Assembly: GCA_902536295.1 (NCBI GenBank)
Contig: CACAWS010000010.1
Span: forward strand, 1 to 39,033
Length of the DNA: 39,033 nucleotides
Direction of reading: 5' to 3'
Origin: an uncultured SAR86 cluster bacterium
GTDB lineage: Bacteria; Pseudomonadota; Gammaproteobacteria; Magnimaribacterales; AG-339-G14
The translations under genes were made by a program, and so were the position numbers. This document shows positions 6,755 through 17,886 of this stretch, in pieces (within the stretch, counting starts at the first letter, position 1; each line of letters opens with the position of its first letter). Below the pieces are notes generated by a model, which was not told the origin of the DNA, searched no databases, and saw nothing but the letters and a program-made list of their open reading frames with translations.

Positions 6755-8683
6755 ATGATAGAGATTAAACTTCCTGACAATTCCATCAAAAAATTTAAAA
6801 ATCCTGTTTCAATAATTGAGGTTGCTGAATCTATTGGTCCAGGGCTAGCTAAAGCTACAGTTGCAGGAAAAGTGAATGGCAAATTAAAAGATGCTTGTGA
6901 TTTAATTGAAGAAAATGCGTCCTTAGAAATAATACGTGCACAAGATCAAGAAGGCTTAGAAATAATTAGGCATAGTTGTGCACATTTATTCGGCCATGCT
7001 CTAAAACAAATCTATCCAGATGCCAAGATGGCAATTGGGCCAGTTATAAAAAATGGATTTTACTATGACATAGATTTAGAAAAGTCTCTAACTCAAGACG
7101 ATTTAGAAAAAATAGAAAATAAAATGAAAAAGCTATCTGATACAGATTATGAAGTAGTAAAAGAAGTTGTACCAAAAAAAGATGCAGAAGATATTTTTAA
7201 AAGCAGAAATGAGGATTACAAATTAGAAATTTTAAAAGATATTAAATCTAAGGAAACCGTTGGTCTTTATTATCATCAAGAATACATAGATATGTGTAGA
7301 GGGCCTCATGTAAATTCTATGAAGCATATAAAAGCGTTCAAATTGACTCATGTTGCTGGAGCATATTGGAGAGGCGATTCAAAAAATAAGATGTTACAAC
7401 GAGTCTATGGAACTTTGTGGAATTCTAATAAAGATTTAGAGAAACATTTAAATAACCTTAAAGAAGCTTCAAAAAGAGATCATAGAAAATTGGGGCAAAA
7501 ATTTGATTTATTTCATTTTCAGGAAGAAGCTCCAGGAATGGTTTTTTGGCATCCAAAAGGATGGACTATTTTTCGCTTACTAGAGAACTTTATAAGAGAG
7601 AAGCAATTAAAAGCTGGTTACGAAGAGATTAAGACTCCGCAAGTTTTGGATAGAAAGTTATGGGAAAAATCGGGTCATTGGGATAAATATAGAGAAAATA
7701 TGTACATTACAGAAATTGATGAGGAACATGCAAATGAAAAAAGAGTTAATGCTTTAAAACCAATGAGTTGCCCAGCCCATGTTCAAATTTATAATCAGGG
7801 AATCAAATCATATAGAGATCTTCCAGTTAGGTTAGCTGAGTTTGGTTGTTGCCATCGATATGAAGCGTCGGGTACGTTGCATGGTTTGATGAGAGTAAGG
7901 CAATTAACTCAAGACGATGGACATATTTTCTGTACTGAGGATCAGATTGAATCAGAAACACAAAATTTTATTGAAGTGCTTTCAGAAGTTTATAAAGAAT
8001 TAGGGTTCAGAAAATTTAAAATCAATTTATCCACTCGACCTGATGTTAGAGTGGGTTCTGATGAAGTATGGGATAAAGCTGAAGACGCTCTTCGACATGC
8101 GATTAATAAATTAAATTTAGAATACGAAGTTTCGGAAGGTGACGGAGCTTTTTATGGCCCGAAACTAGATTTCATCCTTACCGATGCAATCGATAGAGAA
8201 TGGCAATGTGGAACTCTTCAATTAGATTTTAATTTACCTGACAGGTTAGACGCTACTTTTGTTGGAGAAGACGGTGAAAAACATAAGCCAGTTATGATGC
8301 ATCGAGCAATATTGGGTTCCGTAGAGAGATTTATTGGAATTTTAATTGAAGAATTTGATGGAAACTTCCCAGTTTGGTTATCACCTATTCAAGTTGTAAT
8401 AATGAATATTTCTCAAAAACATGAAGAAAAAGTTAAAAAAATTCAAGAAAAACTTGAAAGTAAAGGTTTTAGAGTGAAATTAGACTTGAGGAATGAGAAA
8501 ATCACTTATAAAATCCGCGATCATTCTATGCAAAGAGTGCCTTATCAATTGGTTGTTGGCGATAAAGAGGAAGTGACAAATACTGTATCTGTCAGAGCTA
8601 GGAAGGGTGAGGATTTGGGAAGTATGCAAATAGAAGATTTTTCTAGCATGCTTGCCAGTAAAATAAAATCAAAGGAGGTTTGA
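6755..8683 (+). CDS. thrS: Threonyl-tRNA synthetase
   Basis: Class II synthetase of 642 residues, the same length as E. coli ThrRS. An N-terminal TGS domain (1-60) is followed by the editing domain with HSCAHLFGH (H73, H77) and the CRGPHV motif. The catalytic core contains MSCPAH (zinc Cys), FGCCHRYE and GALYGP-like [10 protein letters not shown]. The anticodon-binding domain (about 535-642) contains YQLVVGDKE. It charges tRNA-Thr and edits Ser-tRNA-Thr. It heads the conserved gammaproteobacterial block thrS-infC-rpmI-rplT-pheST-ihfA. I do not see the E. coli-style anticodon-mimic operator in the short leader. Confidence 0.97.
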   Translation: MIEIKLPDNSIKKFKNPVSIIEVAESIGPGLAKATVAGKVNGKLKDACDLIEENASLEIIRAQDQEGLEIIRHSCAHLFGHALKQIYPDAKMAIGPVIKNGFYYDIDLEKSLTQDDLEKIENKMKKLSDTDYEVVKEVVPKKDAEDIFKSRNEDYKLEILKDIKSKETVGLYYHQEYIDMCRGPHVNSMKHIKAFKLTHVAGAYWRGDSKNKMLQRVYGTLWNSNKDLEKHLNNLKEASKRDHRKLGQKFDLFHFQEEAPGMVFWHPKGWTIFRLLENFIREKQLKAGYEEIKTPQVLDRKLWEKSGHWDKYRENMYITEIDEEHANEKRVNALKPMSCPAHVQIYNQGIKSYRDLPVRLAEFGCCHRYEASGTLHGLMRVRQLTQDDGHIFCTEDQIESETQNFIEVLSEVYKELGFRKFKINLSTRPDVRVGSDEVWDKAEDALRHAINKLNLEYEVSEGDGAFYGPKLDFILTDAIDREWQCGTLQLDFNLPDRLDATFVGEDGEKHKPVMMHRAILGSVERFIGILIEEFDGNFPVWLSPIQVVIMNISQKHEEKVKKIQEKLESKGFRVKLDLRNEKITYKIRDHSMQRVPYQLVVGDKEEVTNTVSVRARKGEDLGSMQIEDFSSMLASKIKSKEV

Positions 8684-8716
8684 TTGATTAAATTTTTTTT
8701 AGTTTTAGTCTAGTAT

Positions 8717-9256
8717 ATGGACCAAGCAAAAAGGGCTTTCGAAAAAAGAAATAAACAGCCCATAAATCAATTCATTAAAGCTACGCAAGTAAGGTTAATA
8801 TCACAAACTGGTAAGCAGTTAGGAGTTGTAGATCTAAAAGACGCTTTAGACAAAGCCAAAGATCAAGATTTAGATCTTGTTCAAATGAATAACGACTCGG
8901 ACACGCCTGTTTGTAAATTAATGGATTATGGTAAACACCTTTTTGATCAAAAAAAGCAAAAAGCAGCCTCAAAGAAAAAAACTAAAAAAACACAACTCAA
9001 GGAGATTAAATTTAGACCCGGAACTGATGAGAACGATTATCAAATAAAATTGAGAAATATCATAAAGTTTTTGAATGAAGGCGATAAAACAAAAATTACA
9101 ATGAGATTTAGAGGAAGAGAATTAGCTCATAAAGATATAGGACTAAGACTTTTAAAAAGAGTTGAATCCGATCTCTCTGACATAGCTTCTGTTGAGCAGG
9201 AGCCAATTGCAGAAGGAAGACAATTTGTAATGCTTTTGAGCCCTAATAGGAAATAA
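8717..9256 (+). CDS. infC: Translation initiation factor IF-3
   Basis: IF-3 binds the 30S subunit, prevents premature 50S joining and proofreads start codons. The 179 residues show both domains: the N-domain with [15 protein letters not shown] and [15 protein letters not shown], the lysine-rich linker, and the C-domain with [14 protein letters not shown] and [10 protein letters not shown]. The start here is ATG at 8717; the frame has a TAG at 8711-8713, so no upstream AUU/AUC start is available. That differs from the classical AUU start of enterobacterial infC. rpmI follows after 2 nt. Confidence 0.96.
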   Translation: MDQAKRAFEKRNKQPINQFIKATQVRLISQTGKQLGVVDLKDALDKAKDQDLDLVQMNNDSDTPVCKLMDYGKHLFDQKKQKAASKKKTKKTQLKEIKFRPGTDENDYQIKLRNIIKFLNEGDKTKITMRFRGRELAHKDIGLRLLKRVESDLSDIASVEQEPIAEGRQFVMLLSPNRK

Positions 9257-9258
9257 CT

Positions 9259-9456
9259 ATGCCAAAAATTAAAGTACACAGCGGTGCAGCCAAACGATTC
9301 AAGAAAACAGGCAATGGTATGAAAAGAAAACATGCCAATAAAAGTCATATTCTCACAAAGATGACTACTAAATCAAAAAGGCAATTACGTGGAACAGTTG
9401 CTCTGGCATCAGGCGACGAAAAATTAGTAAAGAGAATGTTTAAGGAGAAATCTTAA
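9259..9456 (+). CDS. rpmI: 50S ribosomal protein L35
   Basis: A 65-residue basic protein with the L35 signature [20 protein letters not shown] followed by [23 protein letters not shown]. It is a component of the large ribosomal subunit. Its TAA shares one base with the rplT ATG (TAATG), so the two are translationally coupled. In E. coli this pair is repressed by L20; I did not try to fold the corresponding RNA site here. Confidence 0.97.
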   Translation: MPKIKVHSGAAKRFKKTGNGMKRKHANKSHILTKMTTKSKRQLRGTVALASGDEKLVKRMFKEKS

Positions 9457-9812
9457 TGGCTAGAGTTAAAAGAGGAGTTGAAGCAAGAAGGAAGCATAAA
9501 AAAATTTTGAAACTTGCGAAAGGATATCGCGGTGCTAGAAGCAGGACTTTCAAAGTTGCTAAACAGGCAGTTACAAGGGCTGGACAATACGCTTATCGAG
9601 ACAGAAAAGTAAAAAAAAGAACCTTCAGATCTCTTTGGATAGTTAGAATAAATGCAGCTGTTAGAGAACATGGGATGTCTTATAGTGTTTTTATGAATAG
9701 TCTGAAGAAGGCTAACATCAATCTCGATCGAAGAGTGTTAGCAAATCTTGCTGCCGAAGATTCAGAATCTTTTGCAGATTTAGTCGAAATTGCTAAACAA
9801 AATGCAGCATAA
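9456..9812 (+). CDS. rplT: 50S ribosomal protein L20
   Basis: A 118-residue L20 of normal length, needed early in 50S assembly and, in E. coli, an autogenous repressor of the rpmI-rplT message. Conserved parts are [24 protein letters not shown] at the basic N-terminal tail and [25 protein letters not shown] in the globular C-domain. The ATG overlaps the rpmI stop by one base and is preceded by AAGGAG within rpmI. pheS follows after 8 nt. Confidence 0.97.
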   Translation: MARVKRGVEARRKHKKILKLAKGYRGARSRTFKVAKQAVTRAGQYAYRDRKVKKRTFRSLWIVRINAAVREHGMSYSVFMNSLKKANINLDRRVLANLAAEDSESFADLVEIAKQNAA

Positions 9813-9820
9813 TATGTTGT

Positions 9821-10798
9821 ATGGATTTATCAAAACTTAAAGCAGATTTAAAAAAAGACTTTAATTCATCTTCATCTTCTATAGATCTTCAAAATTTAAA
9901 AGTTAAATATCTTGGCAAAAAAGGCAAGATAACTAATTTATCAAAAAAACTAAGTACATTTGAAAAAAAGCATCGACCAAAAGTTGGGAAAAAAATTAAC
10001 GAACTTAAATTACTTTTCAACGAACTTAATGATAAAACTTCTCTTAAAATTGAAAAAAAAGAACTAGAAATTGAAATATCAAAAGACCAAGTAGATGTTT
10101 CTCTTCCAGTGGATACATCTCAGAGAGGGGGACTACACCCGATTACAAGAACAATTGAAAAAATATCCTCGTACTTTTTAACTAAAGGCTATCTTATTGA
10201 AGACGGTCCTGAAATAGAAAGCGAATACTATAATTTTGATGCGCTTAATATTCCCCAAGATCACCCTGCTAGAGATATGCACGATACCTTTTATTTAAGC
10301 ACAGGAGACTTGCTTAGAACTCATACCTCACCGGTTCAGATTCATGCTCTAGAAAAATATGAAATGCCTTTAAAAATACTTTGCCCAGGAAAAGTCTATA
10401 GAAGTGACTCGGATCCAACACATACTCCTATGTTCCATCAAATAGAAGGATTAGTAATAGATAAAAATGTGAACTTTGGAAATCTGAAAAAGGAATTGGT
10501 TGATTTTTTGAATTATTTTTTTGGAAAGGATCTAAAAGTTAGATTTCGTCCCTCTTATTTTCCATTTACTGAACCCTCCGCTGAGGTAGACATTATGGAT
10601 CAAAAGGGTTGGTTAGAAATAATGGGCTGCGGAATGGTTCATCCAAATGTTTTAAAAATGTCAGGCATAGATTATAAAAAATATTCTGGCTTTGCATTTG
10701 GCTTAGGAATAGAAAGAATGGCTAAGTTAGATTATTCAATTAGCGATATGCGCATTTTATTTGAAAATGACTTAAAAGCTATTTCGGGTAAAAAATGA
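9821..10798 (+). CDS. pheS: Phenylalanyl-tRNA synthetase alpha subunit
   Basis: The catalytic subunit of the (alpha-beta)2 PheRS. The 325 residues are close to the usual 327. An N-terminal coiled coil (1-90) is followed by the class II core. Motif 2 is seen as HTSPVQIHAL...CPGKVYRSD, with MFHQIEG and FPFTEPSAEVD around the Phe pocket, and motif 3 as GFAFGLGIERMAKL. The TGA overlaps the pheT ATG by four bases. The start ATG at 9821 has no clear Shine-Dalgarno sequence. Confidence 0.97.
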   Translation: MDLSKLKADLKKDFNSSSSSIDLQNLKVKYLGKKGKITNLSKKLSTFEKKHRPKVGKKINELKLLFNELNDKTSLKIEKKELEIEISKDQVDVSLPVDTSQRGGLHPITRTIEKISSYFLTKGYLIEDGPEIESEYYNFDALNIPQDHPARDMHDTFYLSTGDLLRTHTSPVQIHALEKYEMPLKILCPGKVYRSDSDPTHTPMFHQIEGLVIDKNVNFGNLKKELVDFLNYFFGKDLKVRFRPSYFPFTEPSAEVDIMDQKGWLEIMGCGMVHPNVLKMSGIDYKKYSGFAFGLGIERMAKLDYSISDMRILFENDLKAISGKK

Positions 10799-12825
10799 AA
10801 TTTTTAAAGTCTCATTTACTAGAGAAGGTGCCAATTAGAATTGACACTAAAAAACTTGAAACCGAGTTGACTAGGCTCGGTTTGGAAGTGGATTCCGTAA
10901 AAAAATTTAAAAATAAAGCAGATTTTGTTTTTGATTTAGACCTAACGCCCAATCGTGGAGATTGTTTTAGCGTTCTTGGTATTGCAAGAGAGTTGGCAGC
11001 AGCTGAGAACAAAAAAATAAAACAAGAAATCGTTGATTTAAAAAAAACTGACCTAAAACCTAAAACCAGAGTTAAATTATCGGCTCAAGGGGCTTGTCCA
11101 AGGTATAGTTTTATTGAAATTTATAATTTTGATAATTCAAAAAAAATCCCAAATTTTATTCTAGATAGGCTTGAAGCGGGAGGAATTAATTCTATAAATC
11201 CTGTAGTTGATATTTTGAACTATGTCATGTTGGACTTTGGGCAGCCAATGCATGCATTTGATTTGGATAAAATTGGCAAGGTTATAAACGTTAGATATGC
11301 CAAGGAAAAAGAAAAAGTAAATCTTTTGGATGAATCTACAAAGGTTTTAAATAAAAATTGTCTTGTAATTTCTGATGAGAATCAGGCATTAGCGTTTGCT
11401 GGAATTATGGGGGGATTGAATTCTTCAGTGACAAACGAAACTAATGCCATTTTTATTGAGTCAGCTTTCTTCACTCCAGATGTTATTAGAGGCAAAGCAA
11501 GGAACTTCAATATACAAACCGATTCTTCACAAAGATTTGAAAGGGGAGTGGATTTTAATATACAAATTCAGGCTTTAAAAAAAGTAACCAACTTAATAAT
11601 AAAATATTTGTCAGGATCTTATTCTGTCATTTCCACTGTCGAACAAAAAAAACATATTCCAGATCAAAGAAAGATTACTCTTAATTTATCAAATTTAAGA
11701 ACAAAGCTAGGATATGAAATCAAATCTAATAAAATAAAAAAAGTTTTAAAATCTCTTGATTTAAAAGTAGAGAGTTTAAAAAATAATTTTCTAACAGTTG
11801 AAGTTTCAAGTCATAGATTTGATCTAAAAATCGAAGAGGATTTAATTGAAGAAATTGCCCGAATTGAAGGATATGACAATATTCCTTCAATTGACTTAAA
11901 AACCACAAACCAGCAATTCAGAAACTCAAAATATCTTCAGTCTTTACAGTTAAAGAAATATTTAGCAAACCAAGGATATCAGGAGGTTATAAATTACTCT
12001 TTTATAAATAAACAAATTTTAGATGATTTAGATATCACTCATGAAACTATCAAGATTAAAAATCCTCTCAATGAAAACCTAGAAGTCATGAGACCCAGTC
12101 TAATGCCGAGCTTATTAACAAACTTAAAAAGTAATTTAAATCGTGGAGAAACTTTTGTAAAAATATTTGAAGAAGGAAAAGTTTTTAAACTAGACTCAGT
12201 AAAAAGCGAAACAAATATGTTTTCAGGCTTAATATTTGATCATGACAAGAAAAAAAATTGGAATAATAAAGAAATCTTTGATTTTTTTGATTTAAAAAAA
12301 CTAATTATTGATATGTTGGGGTATCTTTCTGCAACTAATATAAAGTTTATGAAGAGTAAAAACATTTTTTTACACCCAAATATTTCTTTAGATGTTGCGG
12401 TTGAAGGAAAAATAATAGGATCTTTTGGAAGGGTTCATCCAAAAATTAACAAAAACTTTGGAATCAAAAAAACATTTTTTTACTTTGAATTCTTAACAGA
12501 TTCCTTGTTCTTTGAAAGTGACATTAAGATGAATGAATCTTCAAAATACCCATCTATTCAAAGAGATTTATCTTTTTTAATTCCTGGAAAAATAGATTTT
12601 GATAAATTGTATGAATTAGCTAAAAAATTAGGTGGCTCAAATTTAGTTAATTTCAAGCTATTCGACCTTTATCAAGAGTCTGAAAAAAAACAAGTCTCAA
12701 GTTATGCTTTTAATTTCACTTGGCAATCAAATAAGAAAACTTTAGAGGATAAAGAGATAGATTTGATAGTATCAGATATTATAAAAGGTTTCCGGGAAAA
12801 GTTTAACGCGAAACTTAGAAGTTAA
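10795..12825 (+). CDS. pheT: Phenylalanyl-tRNA synthetase beta subunit lacking the B2 tRNA-binding domain
   Basis: The beta subunit, partner of pheS; it carries the editing domain and the tRNA anticodon-binding FDX-ACB domain. It has 676 residues against about 795 in E. coli. After the first B1 segment (LGLEVDSVKKF, residues 28-38) the sequence passes straight to DLDLTPNRGDCFSVLG (47-62). The roughly 110-residue EMAP/OB-fold B2 domain that normally sits between these is missing. B1, B3/B4 (editing), B5 (RKITLNLSNLRTKLGYEI), B6/B7 and the C-terminal B8 domain (about residues 580-676) are all recognisable. The frame is intact through this point, so it reads as a clean domain loss. Confidence 0.96.
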   Translation: MKFLKSHLLEKVPIRIDTKKLETELTRLGLEVDSVKKFKNKADFVFDLDLTPNRGDCFSVLGIARELAAAENKKIKQEIVDLKKTDLKPKTRVKLSAQGACPRYSFIEIYNFDNSKKIPNFILDRLEAGGINSINPVVDILNYVMLDFGQPMHAFDLDKIGKVINVRYAKEKEKVNLLDESTKVLNKNCLVISDENQALAFAGIMGGLNSSVTNETNAIFIESAFFTPDVIRGKARNFNIQTDSSQRFERGVDFNIQIQALKKVTNLIIKYLSGSYSVISTVEQKKHIPDQRKITLNLSNLRTKLGYEIKSNKIKKVLKSLDLKVESLKNNFLTVEVSSHRFDLKIEEDLIEEIARIEGYDNIPSIDLKTTNQQFRNSKYLQSLQLKKYLANQGYQEVINYSFINKQILDDLDITHETIKIKNPLNENLEVMRPSLMPSLLTNLKSNLNRGETFVKIFEEGKVFKLDSVKSETNMFSGLIFDHDKKKNWNNKEIFDFFDLKKLIIDMLGYLSATNIKFMKSKNIFLHPNISLDVAVEGKIIGSFGRVHPKINKNFGIKKTFFYFEFLTDSLFFESDIKMNESSKYPSIQRDLSFLIPGKIDFDKLYELAKKLGGSNLVNFKLFDLYQESEKKQVSSYAFNFTWQSNKKTLEDKEIDLIVSDIIKGFREKFNAKLRS

Positions 12826-12826
12826 T

Positions 12827-13102
12827 ATGTCTATCACTAAATCGGACTTAGTTAATCAATTGAATCAGAAATTAGGACTTCCCAAAAAAGTAAGCATCAT
12901 GATTGTTGAGACTTTTTTTCACGAAATTTCTGAGGCTTTGGCTAGAGGTGAGGAGGTAAAGTTGCCTGGATTAGGAAATTTTTCGTCATCTTTCAAAAAA
13001 AGTAGACCTGGAAGAAACCCTAAGACAGGAAAACAATATGTAATTAAAGCAAGAAATGTCATAAGCTTCAAAGCAAGTAAAAAGTTAAGAAAAGATCTCT
13101 AA
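12827..13102 (+). CDS. ihfA: Integration host factor subunit alpha
   Basis: A 91-residue HU/IHF-family DNA-bending protein. VKLPGLGNFSSSFKKSRPGRNPKTGK (residues 44-69) contains the beta-arm with the RPGRNPKTG tip that intercalates DNA. Assignment to IHF-alpha rather than HU rests on its position directly after pheT, as in other Gammaproteobacteria, and on the GRNPKTG motif. One base separates it from pheT, and the MerR gene follows after 4 nt. Confidence 0.93.
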   Translation: MSITKSDLVNQLNQKLGLPKKVSIMIVETFFHEISEALARGEEVKLPGLGNFSSSFKKSRPGRNPKTGKQYVIKARNVISFKASKKLRKDL

Positions 13103-13106
13103 ATTA

Positions 13107-13430
13107 GTGGAAATTGATTTAAAAAAAATTCCTGATAAAAAATATTTTACTACTGCGGAAGTCACAAAAATTGTTGGTGCTAAAGCCCATACTTTAAGAT
13201 ACTGGGAAAGAGAATTCGATTCATTATTTAAATTAAAAAAGTTATCAAATAAAAGAGTTTTTAAAAAAAAGGATGTTATTAATCTGTTAAAAATAAAAAG
13301 TCTTTTAAAAAATGAGGGCATGACTATTAAAGGTGCGAAGACTAAAATAAACGCCTTTGAAATAGACTTAAAATCTTCAGTTGACATTTTGCCTGTATTG
13401 AAGGAAATTTTAAAAGAATTAAAAAAATAG
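13107..13430 (+). CDS. MerR-family transcriptional regulator (ihfA-linked type)
   Basis: A 107-residue regulator with a winged helix-turn-helix: YFTTAEVTKIVGAKAHTLRYWEREF (residues 11-35) matches the MerR DNA-binding signature, followed by a helical dimerisation region. It lacks an obvious effector domain or metal-binding cysteines. This small MerR protein is found next to ihfA across Gammaproteobacteria; its targets are not established. The start is GTG at 13107. Confidence 0.88.
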   Translation: MEIDLKKIPDKKYFTTAEVTKIVGAKAHTLRYWEREFDSLFKLKKLSNKRVFKKKDVINLLKIKSLLKNEGMTIKGAKTKINAFEIDLKSSVDILPVLKEILKELKK

Positions 13431-13443
13431 TTTGGAGAGAAGT

Positions 13444-13968
13444 ATGAGAAGAATTGTTACAGGTCATAACAAAGAGGGTAAATCAATTATTAATATTGAT
13501 GGTCCACCAGCAAGAACTTTAGGAGAAGATGTTGGAGGACTTTATGAACTTTGGAATACTGATGGAAAAGATGTAAATTCATTAGATTCAGTAGATAGGG
13601 CTAATTCAGAAGTAATTCTATCTCCACCGGCTGGAGGAACTAAATTTAGGTATTTTCAAATCAATCCAGTTCCTGAAGGAGTTTCTGCTGAATTCATTGA
13701 AGAAGCCACTGCTGAAGCTTTCGAAAAAATGGGAGCAGCACATCATAGAGTTGATACAACAAGACATCCAGCGATGCACAAAACTGAGACTGTAGATTAT
13801 ATAATTTTGCTTAAAGGCGAAGTTACTTTGATCCTAGATGAAGAAGAAGTAGCGTTAAAACCTTTTGACGTCGTTGTACAAAGAGGAACAAACCATGCTT
13901 GGGCAAATTATGGAAATGAACCGGCTCTCTTGATAGCAGTTCTAATCGATAGCAATGTAAGAGAGTAA
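13444..13968 (+). CDS. Cupin-domain protein
   Basis: A 174-residue protein from the ATG at 13444, which has GGAGAG (13434-13439) in front; a longer TTG start at 13432 is possible but would bury that ribosome site. One cupin barrel occupies roughly residues 85-170. The first motif region contains HPAMHKTETVDYIILLKGEVTL and the second contains PFDVVVQRGTNHAWANYG. Only part of the metal-ligand set is obvious (H/H/E then H). No substrate can be assigned. It abuts the carboxyltransferase gene with no gap, suggesting a shared pathway. Confidence 0.8.
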   Translation: MRRIVTGHNKEGKSIINIDGPPARTLGEDVGGLYELWNTDGKDVNSLDSVDRANSEVILSPPAGGTKFRYFQINPVPEGVSAEFIEEATAEAFEKMGAAHHRVDTTRHPAMHKTETVDYIILLKGEVTLILDEEEVALKPFDVVVQRGTNHAWANYGNEPALLIAVLIDSNVRE

Positions 13969-15562
<1,594 letters not shown>

Positions 15563-15572
15563 CAATTAAAAT

Positions 15573-16757
15573 TTATGAACTAACTATAATCTTCTTATCT
15601 AATAGATTCTTTCTCTCAGTTTCGTTAATTCCAATATCGGATAACACTTCGTGAGTATGTTCGCCTAATTTTGGAGCTGGTCTAGAAAGCTTAGTTGGAG
15701 TTTTGCTAAATCTTGCGGCTGGTCTAGCTTGTCTGACTTCACCAAAGCCGTCTATATTTATTCTTTGAATAGACTCATTAGCCAAAATTTGTTCATTATC
15801 TAAAAGTTCCATACGGTCTAGCAAAGGCGCGCTAGGAACTCCTTCAGCTTGTAGTCTCTCTAAAATTTCAGAGCTGTTCCATTTTGCTATTTCTTCACCG
15901 GTAATTTCTTTTCTTATTTGAGCATTTGCTACTCTCCCTGCAGGAGATGCGAATCTTTCATCATCAACTAAATCTTCTCTATTCAGAGCTTTGCACATGC
16001 CTTGCCATTCAGCATCAGATACAGCCCCAGCTGTTATATATTTGTCTTTGGCTTTATAAATTAGATCCTGACTGCCTTGGAGCTTTCTTACATCTATTTC
16101 ATTTTCTGCAAAGACAATCCCAGCCATACCCTCTGGCCAGAAAAATGAAATCATGCAGTCCAACATAGACAATTCAATATGTTGAGCTGTACCGTGTTTT
16201 TCTCGAGCATATAAAGCTGCAGCGACTGCTTGAGCAGCAGTTAAGGCAGTGACTTTGTCCGCGATAATAATTCTGAACATTTTAGGCCTGCCTGTGTCTC
16301 TATCGGCTTGAATATCAGTTGCTCCGGAAAGCGCTTGGATGACAGGATCGTAAACTCTTGAATTTGCATAAGGCCCTCTATTTCCAAACCCGCTTATTGA
16401 TACATATATTATTTTTGGGTTGAGTTTTCTTATTACCTCCTCTCCGAAACCCATTCTGTCGATAGCACCAGGACGAAAGTTTTGCATGAAGACATCAGCT
16501 TCAGAGGCTAGTCTGAGTAATATTTTTTTGCCTTCTTCTGTTTTCAGATCTAAAGCTATTGATTTTTTTCCTCGATTACATGAAAAGAAAACCGGATTTA
16601 CCCCGTTATGAGGAGCTGCCATGTGTCTTACAAGTTCTCCAGTCAATGGTTCTACTTTTATTACCTCAGCGCCTTGATCTGCCAACATCATCGCTGCAAC
16701 AGGTCCGGAAACCATGCCAGTCAAATCTAATACTTTTAAACCTGTTAAAGGACCCAT
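15573..16757 (-). CDS. Class III CoA-transferase (CaiB/BaiF family)
   Basis: A 394-residue enzyme of the formyl-CoA/carnitine CoA-transferase family. The N-terminus reads GLKVLDLTGMVSGPVAAMMLADQGAEVIKVEPLTG, a family hallmark, followed by NRGKKSIALDLKTEEG and NFRPGAIDRMGFG. The Asp in VYDPVIQALSG (about residue 142) aligns with the catalytic aspartate region, and the C-terminus has PAPKLGEHTHEVL. It moves CoA between carboxylic acids, or is an alpha-methylacyl-CoA racemase-type relative; the substrate is unknown. It stops 10 nt from tRNA-Pro, converging with it, and follows the GST gene by 8 nt. Confidence 0.9.
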   Translation of the reverse strand: MGPLTGLKVLDLTGMVSGPVAAMMLADQGAEVIKVEPLTGELVRHMAAPHNGVNPVFFSCNRGKKSIALDLKTEEGKKILLRLASEADVFMQNFRPGAIDRMGFGEEVIRKLNPKIIYVSISGFGNRGPYANSRVYDPVIQALSGATDIQADRDTGRPKMFRIIIADKVTALTAAQAVAAALYAREKHGTAQHIELSMLDCMISFFWPEGMAGIVFAENEIDVRKLQGSQDLIYKAKDKYITAGAVSDAEWQGMCKALNREDLVDDERFASPAGRVANAQIRKEITGEEIAKWNSSEILERLQAEGVPSAPLLDRMELLDNEQILANESIQRINIDGFGEVRQARPAARFSKTPTKLSRPAPKLGEHTHEVLSDIGINETERKNLLDKKIIVSS

Positions 16758-16765
16758 TTTAAATT

Positions 16766-17392
16766 CTAGTAATTCACTTCCATCGCTTTAATGAAAGCAG
16801 TTCTTTTAATAATTTTATCTCTATAAATTGTAATATTTTTTGACAATTCAAACTCATAAAAGATAGCCCAATCAAGACAAGACATCAATAGAATGTCAGC
16901 CAGACCAAATCCTCCTGAAAGCAAGTACTCGTTATTTTCCAGGTGTTTTTCTATTACTTTAAAGTGCCTCTGAAGATATTCTCTACAAGAAGCTACTACT
17001 TTTGGAGCAGCCCCGTAAATGTCTTTTAGATCGTAATGGCGACGCATTACATAAAGACTGGTTTCGTCTACCTCTCCATAAATGTAATTACACCATTCAT
17101 CTTCTTTTGCCATCTCTTGAGAAGATGAAGGGATAAAAATATTTTTAGATGGAAAGGTATTTTGAATATATTTACAAATTGCAACACTTTCTGAAAGTTT
17201 GAAACTCCCATGTTCAAGGCTAGGAATTTTTTGCTTCGGATTAAGAGAAGTGTACTCGGTTGTAAGTGTTTCTCCAGTTCTTGGTCCGATAGGGTTCAAT
17301 TCATATTCAACCTTTAGTTCTTCAGCAATCCAAATTGGTCGTAGCGTCCTAGCAGTTCCGGCTCCCCAAAGTTTTATAATTTCATTAGACAC
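16766..17392 (-). CDS. Glutathione S-transferase family protein
   Basis: A 208-residue GST with the thioredoxin-like N-domain (1-80), including KIPSLEHGSFKLSESVAICKYI (cis-Pro and the Glu-Ser that binds the glutathione gamma-glutamyl), and a helical C-domain (about 90-200) with LLSGGFGLADILLMSCLDWAI, the usual GST N-capping/ADxxL region. The start is GTG at 17392. Co-directional with the CoA-transferase 8 nt downstream. The substrate is not predictable. Confidence 0.87.
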   Translation of the reverse strand: MSNEIIKLWGAGTARTLRPIWIAEELKVEYELNPIGPRTGETLTTEYTSLNPKQKIPSLEHGSFKLSESVAICKYIQNTFPSKNIFIPSSSQEMAKEDEWCNYIYGEVDETSLYVMRRHYDLKDIYGAAPKVVASCREYLQRHFKVIEKHLENNEYLLSGGFGLADILLMSCLDWAIFYEFELSKNITIYRDKIIKRTAFIKAMEVNY

Positions 17393-17405
17393 AAGCTAAT
17401 CATAT

Positions 17406-17436
17406 AAAAAAAGGGGCTGTGAAGCCCCTTTTTTTT
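17406..17436 (-). terminator. Rho-independent terminator of ibpA
   Basis: GGGGCT (17413-17418) pairs with AGCCCC (17423-17428) around a GTGA loop, with A-tract and T-tract on either side, so it can work in both directions. It lies just after the ibpA stop and before the GST start on the minus strand, making it the ibpA terminator. Confidence 0.9.
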
Positions 17437-17881
17437 AACCTAATAATTTACTTTTAGAAGTAAAATTTATTTTTCTAGGTTTTTGGTCTTCAGGAATAAC
17501 TCTTTCTAGACCAATGTAAAGCATTCCATTGTTCAAAGCTGCACCTTTAATAATCATGTCATCAGAAAGCACAAACTTTTTAACGAAATTTCTAGCAGCA
17601 AGACCTTGGTGAACTATTCCTTCACTTGCGTCTTTATCTTTTGTTCCGGTAATAGTTAAGTTTTCACCTGCCGCTTCAATATCTAATTCACTTTCTTCAA
17701 AGCCTGCAACTGCAACTTCAATTGTGTATTGCTCCTCATTAACCTTCCTTATGTTATAAGGGGGGTAATTAGAGGTTTGTTTGGAATTTGCCAGCAAGGA
17801 TAATGTATCTATCGTTCTGTCAAATCCTACTGAAAATGGAGAAATATCTCTCCATAAAAGTTCAAATGTATTATTTATCAT
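17435..17881 (-). CDS. ibpA: Small heat shock protein, IbpA/Hsp20 family
   Basis: A 148-residue holdase with an alpha-crystallin domain (about residues 40-135). IbpA-like features are VGFDRTIDTLSLLA near the N-terminus, YPPYNIRKVNEEQYTIEVAVAGF, GLAARNFVKKFVL and NGMLYIGLERVIPEDQKPRKI. The C-terminal I-x-I tail is degenerate (KINF). It binds unfolding proteins for later refolding by DnaK/ClpB. The ATG at 17881 has a strong AGGAG site. That site is enclosed by a ROSE-like hairpin, and a sigma-32-type promoter lies further upstream, so both transcriptional and translational heat control are expected. Confidence 0.93.
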   Translation of the reverse strand: MINNTFELLWRDISPFSVGFDRTIDTLSLLANSKQTSNYPPYNIRKVNEEQYTIEVAVAGFEESELDIEAAGENLTITGTKDKDASEGIVHQGLAARNFVKKFVLSDDMIIKGAALNNGMLYIGLERVIPEDQKPRKINFTSKSKLLG

Positions 17882-17886
17882 TTTTT

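Noticed and set aside
13432-13443. Upstream TTG start for the cupin gene
   Set aside because: The ATG at 13444 has a well-placed GGAGAG; the TTG would lie over that ribosome site.
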